A stretch of DNA of 34,874 nucleotides, from NCBI GenBank assembly GCA_046262315.1, contig JBHEMZ010000100.1, positions 1 to 34,874 on the forward strand, read 5' to 3'. The position numbers and the translations under genes are program-made. This stretch comes from JACVRM01 sp046262315. GTDB lineage: Bacteria; Actinomycetota; Thermoleophilia; Gaiellales; Gaiellaceae. This document shows, in pieces, positions 15,214 through 23,643 of this stretch (the first letter of the stretch is position 1; every line of letters starts with the position of its first letter). The notes beneath the pieces are model-generated. The model worked only from the letters and a program-made list of their open reading frames with translations. It searched no databases and was not told the DNA's origin.

Positions 15214-16690
15214 CTACGGGCCGTAGGCCAGTCGGTCGAGCTCCGCGCGGCGCCCCGTCACCGCATCGAGCGCACGGACGCGCGCGTAGTTCCAAGTCCG
15301 CCAGTCGCCACCGGAGTTTCGGGAGAGAAGCTCGGCAGCGATGACCCGCTGCGCGTCCGGGCTTATCCGTGGCAGGGCGTCGACCAGCGCCGGAACCGCA
15401 TCGTCGCTCAACTCCGCCAGGTAGGCCGCGTCGAGCGCCGACCGGCCATCGACCGCCCGCTCGACGTTGATGCGTGCGATCAGCGCATCCGGATTGACCG
15501 CGTTCAGCCCGAGAACCGCGGCGAACGCAGCCGCGAGCGCCCCCGCCGCGAAGGCCCGGCGGCGGCCGCGCAACACGGTTCCCGCCGCCCACGCCAGCAC
15601 GGCCGCCAGCCAGACCATGAGCCCCGTCGCGTAGACGCGCAGCTCCGTCAGCCCGTACGCGTCCTGGTAGAGGCGCATCCGCTCGAGCGCCGACGCCATC
15701 ACTACGAAGACGAGCACAACGAGCACGCCGGCCGGCACCTGGAACGCGAGCGCGCGGCGCCGCTCCTCACCGCGCAGCGCCCAGTCGGCGAGGAGCAGGA
15801 GCGGCAGCACGAGGGCGGCGGCAATGACCAGCTCGAAGAATCCACGCCGCGCGTACTCAGCGTAGGTGAGGCCGATCTCGCTCTCGATCCGGCCCGCACC
15901 GCCGAACAGGTAGCGCAGCTGCACGAGCACGAAGGCGAGAAACAGCAGGTCGACTAGCACAAGCACCAGTCCGACCTCGACCGGCCCGAGCGGACGCCGC
16001 TCACGCGGCGCCCTGACCGGCAGCGCCTCGGCAGCCGGCCGCACGAACTCGCGCAGCAGTCCGACGGAAAGCCACGCGAAGAGGACGGCTAGCGCCAGAT
16101 GTCCGAGCAACCCTGCCGCATCTGACGGCGCCAGCCCGGCGACGAGATCCTCGAACGCCGCATCAGCGGCGACGAACAGACCGCCGAAGACGAGCAGCAA
16201 CGGCAGCGCGAGCGCGATTCCGCGCGTCGCCGCGGCCACGTGCGCGGTGTGGCCGCCGCGCGAGACCTCACGCCAGCGGATGTCCTCGAAGAGCGTCAGC
16301 GCCGCGCCGCCGAGCGCGCCGCCGACGTTGAGACGACGCCGTCCGTCAGCTCGGACAGATCCGTCCGCCGCAGGCGGAACGCCGGCACGCGGACGAGCGC
16401 GAGGCTGAGCGCTGCGAAGATGCCCGCGAGGTCGAGCACCATGAGCCACGGTGAGTCGCGCCACGCGAGCAGGCTCGCGAAGACGAGCACGACCACGAGC
16501 AGCCACTCACGGCGCCGGTCGGGCCGAGAGCGACGCCAGCGGTCGAGCGCGAGCGCGACCGCCGCGAAAACCGCTGTCCAGAGCGGGACGTTGAGGCCCA
16601 GCGGCGTGGCCCGCAGCACGCGTCGCCGAGAACGACGAGCACCACCCCGGCCCCGAGGAGAGCAAGGCCGACTCGCGTCGCGCCGCTCAT
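15214..16690 (-). pseudogene. DUF4173/DUF4153-like membrane protein gene with two frameshifts
   Basis: Coding starts at ATG 16690 (MSGATRVGLALLGAGVVLVV). It shifts frame near 16620 into LRATPLGLNVPLW and a run of TM segments ending VPAFRLRRTDLSELTDGVV. It shifts again near 16330 into ALTLFEDIRWREVSRGG and a long tail of further TM segments. A soluble end with VNPDALIARINVER, LDAAYLAELSDDAVPALVDALP and NYARVRALDAV follows. Together the three frames restore one protein of about 490 residues that resembles DUF4173 proteins, including the NPD..I...N and LSDDAVPAL motifs. The first shift is explained by one missing base. Either the gene is decaying or two small sequence errors exist. Function unknown. 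Confidence 0.8.
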
Positions 16691-16736
16691 CGCCTGCGAT
16701 GAAAGCAGCCGGCTGTTGACAAACCGTTAAGCGGCG

Positions 16737-19700
16737 CTACGCCTTCTCGACCTCTGGCTCGCCGCCGTCGCCGATAGTGAGCTCGGTCGCCAGCACCTCG
16801 CGCGCGACCCACTCGCCGTGGCGCTTGAGGACCTCGCGCTGCGACTCGGGCAAGCGGACGCGCACACGGTCCGTCAGCTCGAGTCCGCGGTCGCGCCGCA
16901 AGCCGTTGAGCTCGTGGATGAGGTCGTAGGCGCGGCCCTCGAGCTCGAGCTCCGCGTCCACCGCCGTCTCCACCGCCACCGTGACGCCGTTCTCGGACGC
17001 AATCGCCCAGCCTTCCCGACCAACCGTTTCGACGAAGATCTCGTCCGGCCCGAGCTCATGCCCCTCGACGGCGACACGGCCGCCCTCGAGCTCCTCGAAC
17101 CGTCCATCCTGAAGCGCACGGCGCACGCCGGCGAGCGCCGCCCCGAGCTTCGGGCCGAGCACCGGCAGGTTCGGCTTCAGCCGCACGTCCGTCGCCTCGA
17201 CGGCGCCGAACTCGACCTCCTTGACGCGCAGCTCGTCGCGCAGCTCCTCGAGGTAACGCTCCGGTAGCTCGGCGCCCTGCACGACGAGCCGGCGAAGCGG
17301 CTGCCGCAGCTTCAGCCCCGACGACGCTCGCGCCTGGCGGCCGAGCTCGACGACGAGCCGCAACGCTTCCACCTCCGAGAGCAGCTCCTCGTCGACGCCG
17401 ACTCCGTCCGGCCAGCCCGCCAGGAAGACGGAGCGGGGCGCCTCCTCGCACACGTCCACAACGAGCTCGCGCCACAGCCGCTCAGCCAGGAACGGCATCA
17501 CCGGTGCCACCACCCGCAGCGCCTGCGCCAGCGAGTACCAGAGCGTCCGCAGCGCGGCCTCGTCCCCGTCCCAGAAGGCCCGCCGCGAGCGCCGGATGTA
17601 CCAGTTCGAGAGATCCTCGACGAATCCGTCGAACGCCCGCGTGACACCGACCGTCCAGTAGCGCTCGTACTCGAGCTCGGTGTCCTCGACGAGTCTTGCC
17701 ACGCGGGCGTTGAGCCAGCCGTCGAGCAGACGCTCGGACGTCGGCGGCTGCTCGAGATCGGCGTAGGCCGGGTGGAAGCCCTTGACGTTCGCGTAGTCGA
17801 CGAAGAACTTGACCGAGTGCCAGAGCGTCAGCAGCCGCCGCTTGACGTCGTCGGCCATGCCGTATCCGAAGCGCAGCGGCTGGGAGGGCACCTGCGAGCA
17901 GAAGAGCCAGCGCGCCACGTCGGCACCCATGCGCTCGAGCGCCTCGTTGAGCTCGATCGCGTTCCCCCAGGACTTGTGCATCTCGCGGCCGGTCTCATCG
18001 AGCACCTTCTCGTAGGTGAGGACGCGCTGGTATGGCGAGCGCCCCTCGAGCGTGACGGCCATGAAGGACAGCGAGTAGAACCAGAGCCGGATCTGCTCGC
18101 GCATCTCCGAGACCCAGTCCGCGGGGAACCACCGCTCCCAGTACGCGTGGTCGGGCAGGTCCGCTCCGGATAGGCCCTCCGACGCGCCCGTGGCGTACTC
18201 GCCCGGTTTCCACTCGGGGTTCTGCCAGCCGAGCGTGGAAAACGCCACGATGCCCGCGTCGAGCCACGCGTCGCCCACCTCGGGCACCCGCCGCGCCTCC
18301 TCGCCGCAGGCCTCGCAACGCACCCCGACCGCGTCGATCCAGGGCCGGTGCAACTCCTGGAGCTGGTCGAGCCCGCCGGTCGCGCGTTCCTCGAGCTCGG
18401 CACGCGAGCCGATCACGTTCAGGTGCCCGCACGAGCACGGGTAGAACGGCAGCGGCAGGCCGAAGTAGCGTTTGCGCGAGATGTTCCAGTCGCCCATGTT
18501 CCGCAGCCAGTCGTCCATGCGCTTGCCGTACTGCGGCGGCGTCCACTCGACGGTGGCGTTCGCGTCGAGCAGCGGCTGCCGGAGATCCTCGGCCGAGATG
18601 AACCAGTCGTCCACGACGCGGAAGACGAGCGGCGTCGCGCAGCGCCAGCAGATCGGGTAGCGGTGCGTGATGCGCCCGGCCTCGAGCAGCAGGCCGCGCT
18701 CACGCAGCGACTCCATCACGGGTTCCTCGACCTCGTTCGTCGTCAGCCCCGCGAGCTCACCGTAGGCCGGCAGCATCCGCCCCGACTCGTCGATCGGCAT
18801 CAGCACAGCCAGGTCGTGCGCGCGCGAGAGCTCGAAGTCCTCGGCGCCGCAGCCGGGCGCGATGTGGACGATGCCCGTGCCCTCGTCGATCGCCACCTCT
18901 CCCCACGGGATGACGCGGTGGGCGACGCCCTCCTGGGCCGGCAGGTGGTCGAACGGGCCGTCGTACTCCAGCCCGACGAGCTCCTCCCCGCGCACGCGCT
19001 CGCGCACCGGCCCGTCGCCGACCCGCTCGGCGAGCCACCACGTCCCGTCCTCGCGCAGGACGTACTCGCCGTCCGGCTTGACCGCCGCGGCGACGTTCGC
19101 GGGCAGCGTCCAGGGCGTCGTCGTCCAGATCGCGAGCGCCTCCCCGTCACGGCCGCGCAGCGGGAAGCGCAGGTAGAGCGATGGGTGCTCGAGCTCCGCG
19201 TACTTGTCCTCGCCTGTCTGCTCGTGCTGCGCGAGCGACGTGCCGCAGCGCGGGCACCACTGGGTCGAACGGTGGCCCTGGTAGAGCCAGTCGCGCTCGT
19301 GGACGGTCTTGAGAAACCGCCAGATGTACTCGATGTTCGTGTCCGAGAACGTGTAGTAGTCGTTGTCCCAGTCCATCCACTGACCGAGCCGCTTGGACTG
19401 CTCGGTCAGGACCTCGGAGAAGTGCGCGACCCGCTCCTTGCAACGCTCGGCGAATTCGGCCAGCCCGTACGCCTCGATGTCGCGCTTCGATTTCAGCCCG
19501 AGCGACTTCTCCACCTCGACCTCGACCCAGAGGCCCTGGCAGTCGAACCCATTCTGGTAGCGCTGGTCGAACCCGCGCATGGCCTTGTAGCGCTGGAAGA
19601 CGTCCTTCAGCGTGCGCCCGTGGCCATGGTGGATGCCCGCCGCATTGTTCGCGGTGATGGGGCCGTCGAGAAACGAGAACGTCGGACGGCCGCTGTTCTG

Positions 19701-19808
19701 CTCGCGAACCGCCTCGAACGTCGCCTCGCGCTCCCAAAGCTCGAGCACGCCCCGCTCGAGCTCAGAATGATCGGGCGTGTGCGGCAACGGGCGGAAGATC
19801 GGCTCCAC
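16737..19808 (-). CDS. ileS: Isoleucyl-tRNA synthetase
   Basis: This 1023-residue cytosolic class I synthetase charges tRNA-Ile. The HIGH-type motif is HHGHGRT near residue 60, preceded by the family block FLDGPITANN. The editing domain lies roughly 200-400, with a CPRCG metal-ligand-like motif before it and WKPG/WNISRKRYFGLPLPF in the catalytic half. The KMSKS loop appears as EMHKSWGN near residue 608, keeping the key second Lys. Variant loops like this occur in the longer, eukaryote-like IleRS group, and the length fits that group. The anticodon-binding helical domain fills the C-terminus. The 3.1-kb frame is intact. It is divergent from the thioredoxin gene. Confidence 0.98.
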   Translation of the reverse strand: MEPIFRPLPHTPDHSELERGVLELWEREATFEAVREQNSGRPTFSFLDGPITANNAAGIHHGHGRTLKDVFQRYKAMRGFDQRYQNGFDCQGLWVEVEVEKSLGLKSKRDIEAYGLAEFAERCKERVAHFSEVLTEQSKRLGQWMDWDNDYYTFSDTNIEYIWRFLKTVHERDWLYQGHRSTQWCPRCGTSLAQHEQTGEDKYAELEHPSLYLRFPLRGRDGEALAIWTTTPWTLPANVAAAVKPDGEYVLREDGTWWLAERVGDGPVRERVRGEELVGLEYDGPFDHLPAQEGVAHRVIPWGEVAIDEGTGIVHIAPGCGAEDFELSRAHDLAVLMPIDESGRMLPAYGELAGLTTNEVEEPVMESLRERGLLLEAGRITHRYPICWRCATPLVFRVVDDWFISAEDLRQPLLDANATVEWTPPQYGKRMDDWLRNMGDWNISRKRYFGLPLPFYPCSCGHLNVIGSRAELEERATGGLDQLQELHRPWIDAVGVRCEACGEEARRVPEVGDAWLDAGIVAFSTLGWQNPEWKPGEYATGASEGLSGADLPDHAYWERWFPADWVSEMREQIRLWFYSLSFMAVTLEGRSPYQRVLTYEKVLDETGREMHKSWGNAIELNEALERMGADVARWLFCSQVPSQPLRFGYGMADDVKRRLLTLWHSVKFFVDYANVKGFHPAYADLEQPPTSERLLDGWLNARVARLVEDTELEYERYWTVGVTRAFDGFVEDLSNWYIRRSRRAFWDGDEAALRTLWYSLAQALRVVAPVMPFLAERLWRELVVDVCEEAPRSVFLAGWPDGVGVDEELLSEVEALRLVVELGRQARASSGLKLRQPLRRLVVQGAELPERYLEELRDELRVKEVEFGAVEATDVRLKPNLPVLGPKLGAALAGVRRALQDGRFEELEGGRVAVEGHELGPDEIFVETVGREGWAIASENGVTVAVETAVDAELELEGRAYDLIHELNGLRRDRGLELTDRVRVRLPESQREVLKRHGEWVAREVLATELTIGDGGEPEVEKA

Positions 19809-19930
19809 CCTGCGATTCTGCCAGCCGGGCTGCCGCCTCTCCGGCCGTCGGGGAAGACAAGCGCGCCGTCGGGCGTTATCGATTCAATGAAGAGGGAACA
19901 GAACCCCCAACCCGACGCGAAAGGAACTGC

Positions 19931-20248
19931 ATGCCGACGACAGCGACCGAGACGAGCTTCGACCAGGAAGTGCTCCAGAGCGAGACGCCCGTGATCGTCG
20001 ACTTCTGGGCGGAGTGGTGCGGACCGTGCCACGCGGTCTCGCCCATCCTGGAGCGCATCGCCGACGAGCGCTCCGGCGAGGTCAAGGTCGTCAAGGTCAA
20101 CATCGACGAGGAGCCCGCGCTCGCCCAGCGTTACGGGATCGCCTCGATCCCGACGATGATCCTGTTTCGCGGCGGCGAGCCGGCCGCGACGGCCGTCGGC
20201 GCGCAGCCCAAGGCGGCGCTCGAGCGCTCTCTCGGCCTCGCCGCCTGA
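19931..20248 (+). CDS. Thioredoxin
   Basis: The 105-residue protein has the active-site WCGPC (Cys30, Cys33) after VIVDFWAE and the cis-Pro loop IASIPTMILF, with the usual length and no signal peptide. It acts in the cytoplasm as a disulfide reductant for many proteins. The ATG is preceded by AAGGA. Its stop overlaps the apparent CTG start of the diacylglycerol-kinase-like gene, so the two are probably translationally coupled. A link to the Sec peroxiredoxin 14 kb away as electron donor is possible but unproven. Confidence 0.97.
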   Translation: MPTTATETSFDQEVLQSETPVIVDFWAEWCGPCHAVSPILERIADERSGEVKVVKVNIDEEPALAQRYGIASIPTMILFRGGEPAATAVGAQPKAALERSLGLAA

Positions 20249-21042
20249 CTCCGTTCCTGCTCCTCAACCCACGTTCGGGCGGACGCGATCGAGCGGATGA
20301 GCTGACCGAGGCTGCGAGCGGGCGCGGCATCCGCGTCCGCGAGCTCGCGCAGGGCGAGGAAGCCGCCGTGGTCGCGCGCGAGGCCGAGGCGAGCGCGCTC
20401 GGCATGGCGGGTGGGGACGGCTCGCTCGCCGCGGTAGCCGAGGTGGCAATCGAGCGCGGGCTGCCGTTCGTGTGCGTGCCGCTCGGGACACGCAACCACT
20501 TCGCGCGCGACCTCGGGCTCGACCGCGACGATCCCGTGGCGGCCCTGGCGGCCTTCGACGGCGAGGAGCGGCGCGTCGACGTCGGGCGTGTCGGCGACCG
20601 GCTCTTCCTGAACAACGTTGCGCTCGGCGTGTACGCACAGCTCGTGCACCGGCGCGAGGCTCACCGGCGTCGTCGCGCCGCGCTAGCGTCGCTGCGCGCG
20701 CTCGTGCTGCTGGCACGCTTGCGACGGACTCAGCGGCTCGAGGTGGATGGCGAACCAGTCGACGCGCCCGTCGTGCTAGTCGCCTCGAACGCGTACGAGC
20801 TCGACCTGTTCAACGTCGGCGAGCGGAAGCGTCTCGACGACGGGCACCTTCACCTCTACCTGGCCCACGGATGGCTGCCGCGCACGTGGGAGGAGCGCAC
20901 CGGCGAGCGCTTCACCGTGGACGCGCCGAGCGGGCACGTGCGGGCGGCCGTGGACGGCGAGCCGGAACTGCTGGAAACCCCCCTCCGCTTCGAGCTCCAG
21001 CCGCGGACGCTACGGGTGCTCGTCCCGCGCGCGCCAGGCTGA
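20245..21042 (+). CDS. Diacylglycerol kinase-family lipid kinase-like protein, probable CTG start
   Basis: The 265-residue protein has the DAGK_cat fold. It shows LLLNPRSGG at the N-terminus (phosphate loop), GMAGGDGSLAAVAEVA (the GGDGT-like nucleotide motif, here GGDGS), and VCVPLGTRNHFARDLGL (family PxGTxNDxAR). The C-terminal half includes LFLNNVALGVYAQLV. It likely phosphorylates a lipid at the membrane. No ATG, GTG or TTG lies near the motif. The only sensible start is CTG 20245, overlapping the thioredoxin stop as CTGA. The next in-frame GTG (about 20369) would remove the essential NPRSGG loop. Its 3' end overlaps the convergent NUDIX gene by 33 bp. Confidence 0.88.
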   Translation: MTPFLLLNPRSGGRDRADELTEAASGRGIRVRELAQGEEAAVVAREAEASALGMAGGDGSLAAVAEVAIERGLPFVCVPLGTRNHFARDLGLDRDDPVAALAAFDGEERRVDVGRVGDRLFLNNVALGVYAQLVHRREAHRRRRAALASLRALVLLARLRRTQRLEVDGEPVDAPVVLVASNAYELDLFNVGERKRLDDGHLHLYLAHGWLPRTWEERTGERFTVDAPSGHVRAAVDGEPELLETPLRFELQPRTLRVLVPRAPG

Positions 21043-21528
21043 GAGCACATCTGCGATGTGGAACGCGAGCTCGCGGGGCCTCGGCAGGTGGTCGGGCTCG
21101 AACCAGCCGAGCTCGGTCACGTCGTCGGCGGCCTGGGGCGTCCCGCCGAGGATGCGAGCGGTCCAGTACAAGTTCAACGTCGCGGCCGCGCCGCTGTCGT
21201 ACGGGTACTCGTCCATCCACACGCCGACGAACTGCCCCGGCTCCACCTCCAGCCCCGTCTCCTCGTACAGCTCGCGGCGCAGGCCGTCGAGCGGGTGCTC
21301 GCCCTCCTCGAGGAAGCCGCCTGGCAGATCCCAGCGCCCGGCGAAGGGGTCACTACGGCGGCGGGCGAGCAGCACGCGGCCGTCGTCGCGGACCAGAATC
21401 GCGCAGGCGGTCGCCTTCGAGCCTGCATAGGCGACGAAGCCGCAGCGCGGGCACTCACGGCGCGCGTCGTCGCCGTCGAGCTCGGCGCGGCACCGCGGGC
21501 AGTATCTCCACTCCCGCAGTTCCCCCAC
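21010..21528 (-). CDS. NUDIX hydrolase with N-terminal zinc ribbon
   Basis: The 172-residue protein begins at GTG 21528 with ELREWRYCPRCRAEL and ECPRCGFVAY, a four-Cys zinc ribbon. The Nudix domain follows. Its box, from the Gly-Gly at GGFLEEGE through RRELYEETGL, fits G-x5-E-x7-REU-x-EE-x-G-U exactly. The ribbon-Nudix layout resembles NudC-like or ADP-ribose-type pyrophosphatases, hydrolysing a nucleoside diphosphate linked to another moiety; the substrate is not determined. A longer frame to 21726 exists but is Gly/Arg-rich and overlaps the small gene on the other strand, so I prefer the start just before the ribbon. Confidence 0.9.
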   Translation of the reverse strand: MGELREWRYCPRCRAELDGDDARRECPRCGFVAYAGSKATACAILVRDDGRVLLARRRSDPFAGRWDLPGGFLEEGEHPLDGLRRELYEETGLEVEPGQFVGVWMDEYPYDSGAAATLNLYWTARILGGTPQAADDVTELGWFEPDHLPRPRELAFHIADVLSAWRARDEHP

Positions 21529-21564
21529 GACGGCAAGAATAGGCGCACCGACGAGGAGGCCAGC

Positions 21565-21711
21565 ATGAAAGACCAGCCCGAACCGACCCCCGATGAACAC
21601 GAGCGCGCGCCTGCCGAGCAGCCCGAGCACGAGGCGATGCAGGGTCCCGGGCAGCCGGATTCCGAGCTCCCCGGCGACCCGCCGCCCGACGAGCCCAGCC
21701 GAGAGAGTTGA
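21565..21711 (+). CDS. Small acidic Pro/Glu-rich protein (48 aa)
   Basis: An ATG at 21565 follows GAGGAGG with good spacing. The product (MKDQPEPTPDEHERAPAEQ and a tail ending DEPSRES) is short, acidic and probably disordered. Its TGA overlaps the TTG start of the cNMP-binding gene by four bases (TTGA), which supports real translation and coupling. It belongs to no family I know. It is divergent from the NUDIX gene, 36 bp away. Confidence 0.55.
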   Translation: MKDQPEPTPDEHERAPAEQPEHEAMQGPGQPDSELPGDPPPDEPSRES

Positions 21712-22082
21712 GCCCCCAGACCGCATCCGCCACCGTCCATGAGCTCTCGCGCGTGGGGCTGCTCGCCGAGCTGCCGGGCGAGCGGCTGGCGACGCTCGCG
21801 GCGCGCATGAGCCGCGAGTACGTGGCGGCGGGCACGGAGATCGTGCGGGAGGGCGAGTTCGGATCTCGCTTCTACGTCGTCCTGGCGGGCCTGCTTGCGG
21901 TCTCGCAGGACGCGCGCGGCGAGCGGGCGCTGCTGCGGCCGGGCGATTACTTCGGCGAAGTGGCGCCGGCCATGGGCATCCGCCGCACGGCGAGCGTCCG
22001 CTCGATCTCCCCCTCGACGGTAGCGAGCTGCGATCGCGCCACCTTCGACGAGTTCGTCAAGCCGCTCCTCTCGGAAGCGTAG
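21708..22082 (+). CDS. Stand-alone cyclic-nucleotide-binding domain protein
   Basis: The 124-residue protein is a single cNMP-binding beta-roll of the CRP type. It shows LLAELPGERLATLAARM, the strands YVAAGTEIVREGEFGSRFYVVLAGLLAV, and the phosphate-binding cassette GDYFGEVAPAMGIRRTASVRS, followed by the closing helix. No HTH or effector domain follows. It may sense cAMP or cGMP, or have lost ligand binding, and would act by protein contact. The cassette keeps the FGE motif and an Arg pair near the usual site. The TTG start overlaps the upstream small gene. Seven bases after the stop comes the broken glutaredoxin-like gene. Confidence 0.88.
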   Translation: MSPQTASATVHELSRVGLLAELPGERLATLAARMSREYVAAGTEIVREGEFGSRFYVVLAGLLAVSQDARGERALLRPGDYFGEVAPAMGIRRTASVRSISPSTVASCDRATFDEFVKPLLSEA

Positions 22083-22090
22083 GCACCTAC

Positions 22091-22336
22091 TTGCTCGAGC
22101 TCTACCAGGCCGAGTGGTGCCCGTACTAGCATCGCGTGCGGGAGCGGCTGACCGAGCTGGGTGCCGACTTCGTCGCGCGCCAAGTGGAGCCCCGTCGAGC
22201 CGACCGCGAGGGAATGCGGGTCGCTACCGGTGCCGATTCGATCCCTCCGCTCCTGACTGAAGGCGGTCGGGCGATCAGCGGCGCAGACGAGGCGCTCGCG
22301 TACGCGCGCTTCCTCGCGGACTCGGTGCGCGAGGCA
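22091..22336 (+). pseudogene. Glutaredoxin/GST-N-like gene interrupted by an amber codon
   Basis: From TTG 22091 the frame reads LLELYQAEWCPY, then TAG (22127-22129), then HRVRERLTELGADFVARQVEP, SIPPLLTEGGRAISGADEALAYARFL. This is a glutaredoxin-like fold: Cys-Pro-Tyr active site, then the usual helix, the Pro of the cis-Pro loop (SIPPLL) and a GADEALAY helix. Related actinobacterial proteins, as I recall, have CPYSHRVR, so TAG replaces a Ser codon (TCG to TAG is one change). The frame then runs on without a stop into unlike sequence, so the end is my estimate. It is TAG, not TGA, so selenocysteine is not the explanation. Confidence 0.75.
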
Positions 22337-22773
22337 GGCCCACCAGGAGCAAGAGGCGCGCCACCCACCGCTGCGCCAGGGTGCGTCGCGCTCGGGAACT
22401 TCCCCGCCGGGGAGCTGACGCGATCGACCGGAGCGCCGCTAGCGGCGTGCCGCACCGCGCCCGGCCGTTGCGCGATGCGCGCGCTGCGCGCTGCGCGCAG
22501 CGCAGCGCGCAGCGCGCCGGGGAGGCGAGCGTCGAACGAGATCGAAACCGCGCGCCACTGGCACGGATCGGACACGGAACCGGCACACCTCGTGACAGAC
22601 ATGCGCGTCCTCCAGCGTTACCGTCCGAGCCGGGCGGGTGGTGGAGGACGCGGACCCCTTTGGGAGGGTGGGGCCTGGCCGCCGGACTTGGCTGATCGCC
22701 ACCTGGCGATCGCGATCCCCGGGTGAGGTGACCGCCGCGGACTGGGCAAGGCGGGCGAGCGGTTCGCTAGGGG
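22337..22773. other. Gene-free stretch with palindromes
   Basis: I support no gene here; the open frames are Arg/Ala/Gly-rich. It holds an 18-bp-stem hairpin (22479-22517) and a smaller perfect one, GATCGCCA-CC-TGGCGATC, at 22694-22711 that could end transcription of the serine hydrolase gene on the minus strand. The region probably includes decayed sequence downstream of the broken glutaredoxin-like gene. Confidence 0.5.
22479..22517. repeat. 39-bp perfect GC hairpin (18-bp stem, 3-base loop)
   Basis: The arms 22479-22496 and 22500-22517 are perfect complements built from GCGC and CTGC units around GCA. Because the units repeat, several pairing registers are possible. It has the same overall geometry as 8419-8457 but a different sequence. 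Confidence 0.8.
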
Positions 22774-23598
22774 CTACGGGACGCCGGACGCGGCGCTGAC
22801 GACTGCATCCGAGAGCGCCGGCCAGGCCTCCTTCGCCCACTCGCCGAAGTCGAGGTCTGTGAGGCACGCGCAGGCCAGTCCGCGCTCGGGGTCGACCCAC
22901 AGGAACGTCCCCGAGCCGCCGAAGTGCCCAAACGTCCGCTCCGAGACACGCGACCCCGTCCAGTGGCCCGGCTTCGCGTCGCGCAGCTCGAAGCCAAGTC
23001 CCCAGTCGTTCGGCTCGAACCGGCCGACGTCCGGCAACACGCCCGAAAGGCCGGGAAACTGCACGGAGATCGCCTCTCCGAGGGTCTCCTGCGCTACCAC
23101 AGTCGGCGCCAGCAGCTCGCGCGCGAGCGCGACCGCGTCGGCGAGATTCCCCCAGAGCCCGGAGGCCGCTGAGCCGCGCAGCTCTGGGCCCATGCCGAGG
23201 GGCTCGAACACGGCCTCTCGGAGATAGCGCCCGAAGGGCATGTCGGCCCGCACGGCCACGTGGTCGGCAAGCACCTCGAACCCCGCGTTGGAGTAGATCC
23301 GCCGTTGCCCGGGCGGAGCGAGCGGCGGGCCGGGCTCGAACGGGAGCCCCGACGCGTGCGCGAGCAGATGGCGCACGCTAGCGCCGGGTGGCCCCGCCGG
23401 CTCGTCGAGGTCGACGACTCCCTCCTCGGCGGCAACCAGAGTCGCGAGCGCGGTTACGAGCTTCGTGACCGACGCCCAGCGGAAGTCGCGCTCCTCGTCG
23501 CCGTGGGTGGCGAGCAGCCCCTCCACTCCCACGATGCCCACCGCGGCGTTCGGCGCCGGCCACGTTTCCACCAGCCGAAGCGCGTCGGCAAGGCTCAC
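22774..23598 (-). CDS. Serine hydrolase, beta-lactamase/class C-type fold
   Basis: The 274-residue protein has the penicilloyl-serine-transferase motifs: SVTK with Ser43 and Lys46 (in RWASVTKLVTALA), the Tyr-x-Asn as YSNAGFE at 102-104, and a late HFGGSGTFLW in the KTG/HxG position. LRHLLAHASGL-like text (SVRHLLAHASGLPFEPG) is the family turn. It is likely an esterase, peptidase or transferase rather than a true beta-lactamase, and no signal peptide is seen. GTG 23598 is preceded by AGGAGG six bases away, which decides the start over a much longer open frame. It is divergent from the RidA gene, with 45 bp between starts. Confidence 0.93.
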   Translation of the reverse strand: MSLADALRLVETWPAPNAAVGIVGVEGLLATHGDEERDFRWASVTKLVTALATLVAAEEGVVDLDEPAGPPGASVRHLLAHASGLPFEPGPPLAPPGQRRIYSNAGFEVLADHVAVRADMPFGRYLREAVFEPLGMGPELRGSAASGLWGNLADAVALARELLAPTVVAQETLGEAISVQFPGLSGVLPDVGRFEPNDWGLGFELRDAKPGHWTGSRVSERTFGHFGGSGTFLWVDPERGLACACLTDLDFGEWAKEAWPALSDAVVSAASGVP

Positions 23599-23643
23599 CG
23601 GGTTCCTCCTGACGGCGGCACTGAGGCGCGCGATAGTAGTCGG

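Noticed and set aside
18348..19994. 548-codon plus-strand frame opposite ileS
   Set aside because: It is an antisense shadow; the text is Arg/Val/Leu-repetitive and the opposite strand is a clear synthetase.
22127..22129. Selenocysteine or pyrrolysine at the stop inside the glutaredoxin-like frame
   Set aside because: The codon is TAG, so it cannot be Sec. Nothing in the window suggests pyrrolysine use, and the lost downstream stop points to decay.
22694..22711. Small palindrome as a separate regulatory finding
   Set aside because: An 8-bp stem with a two-base loop in such GC-rich DNA is weak evidence; kept only as a possible terminator in the gap description.
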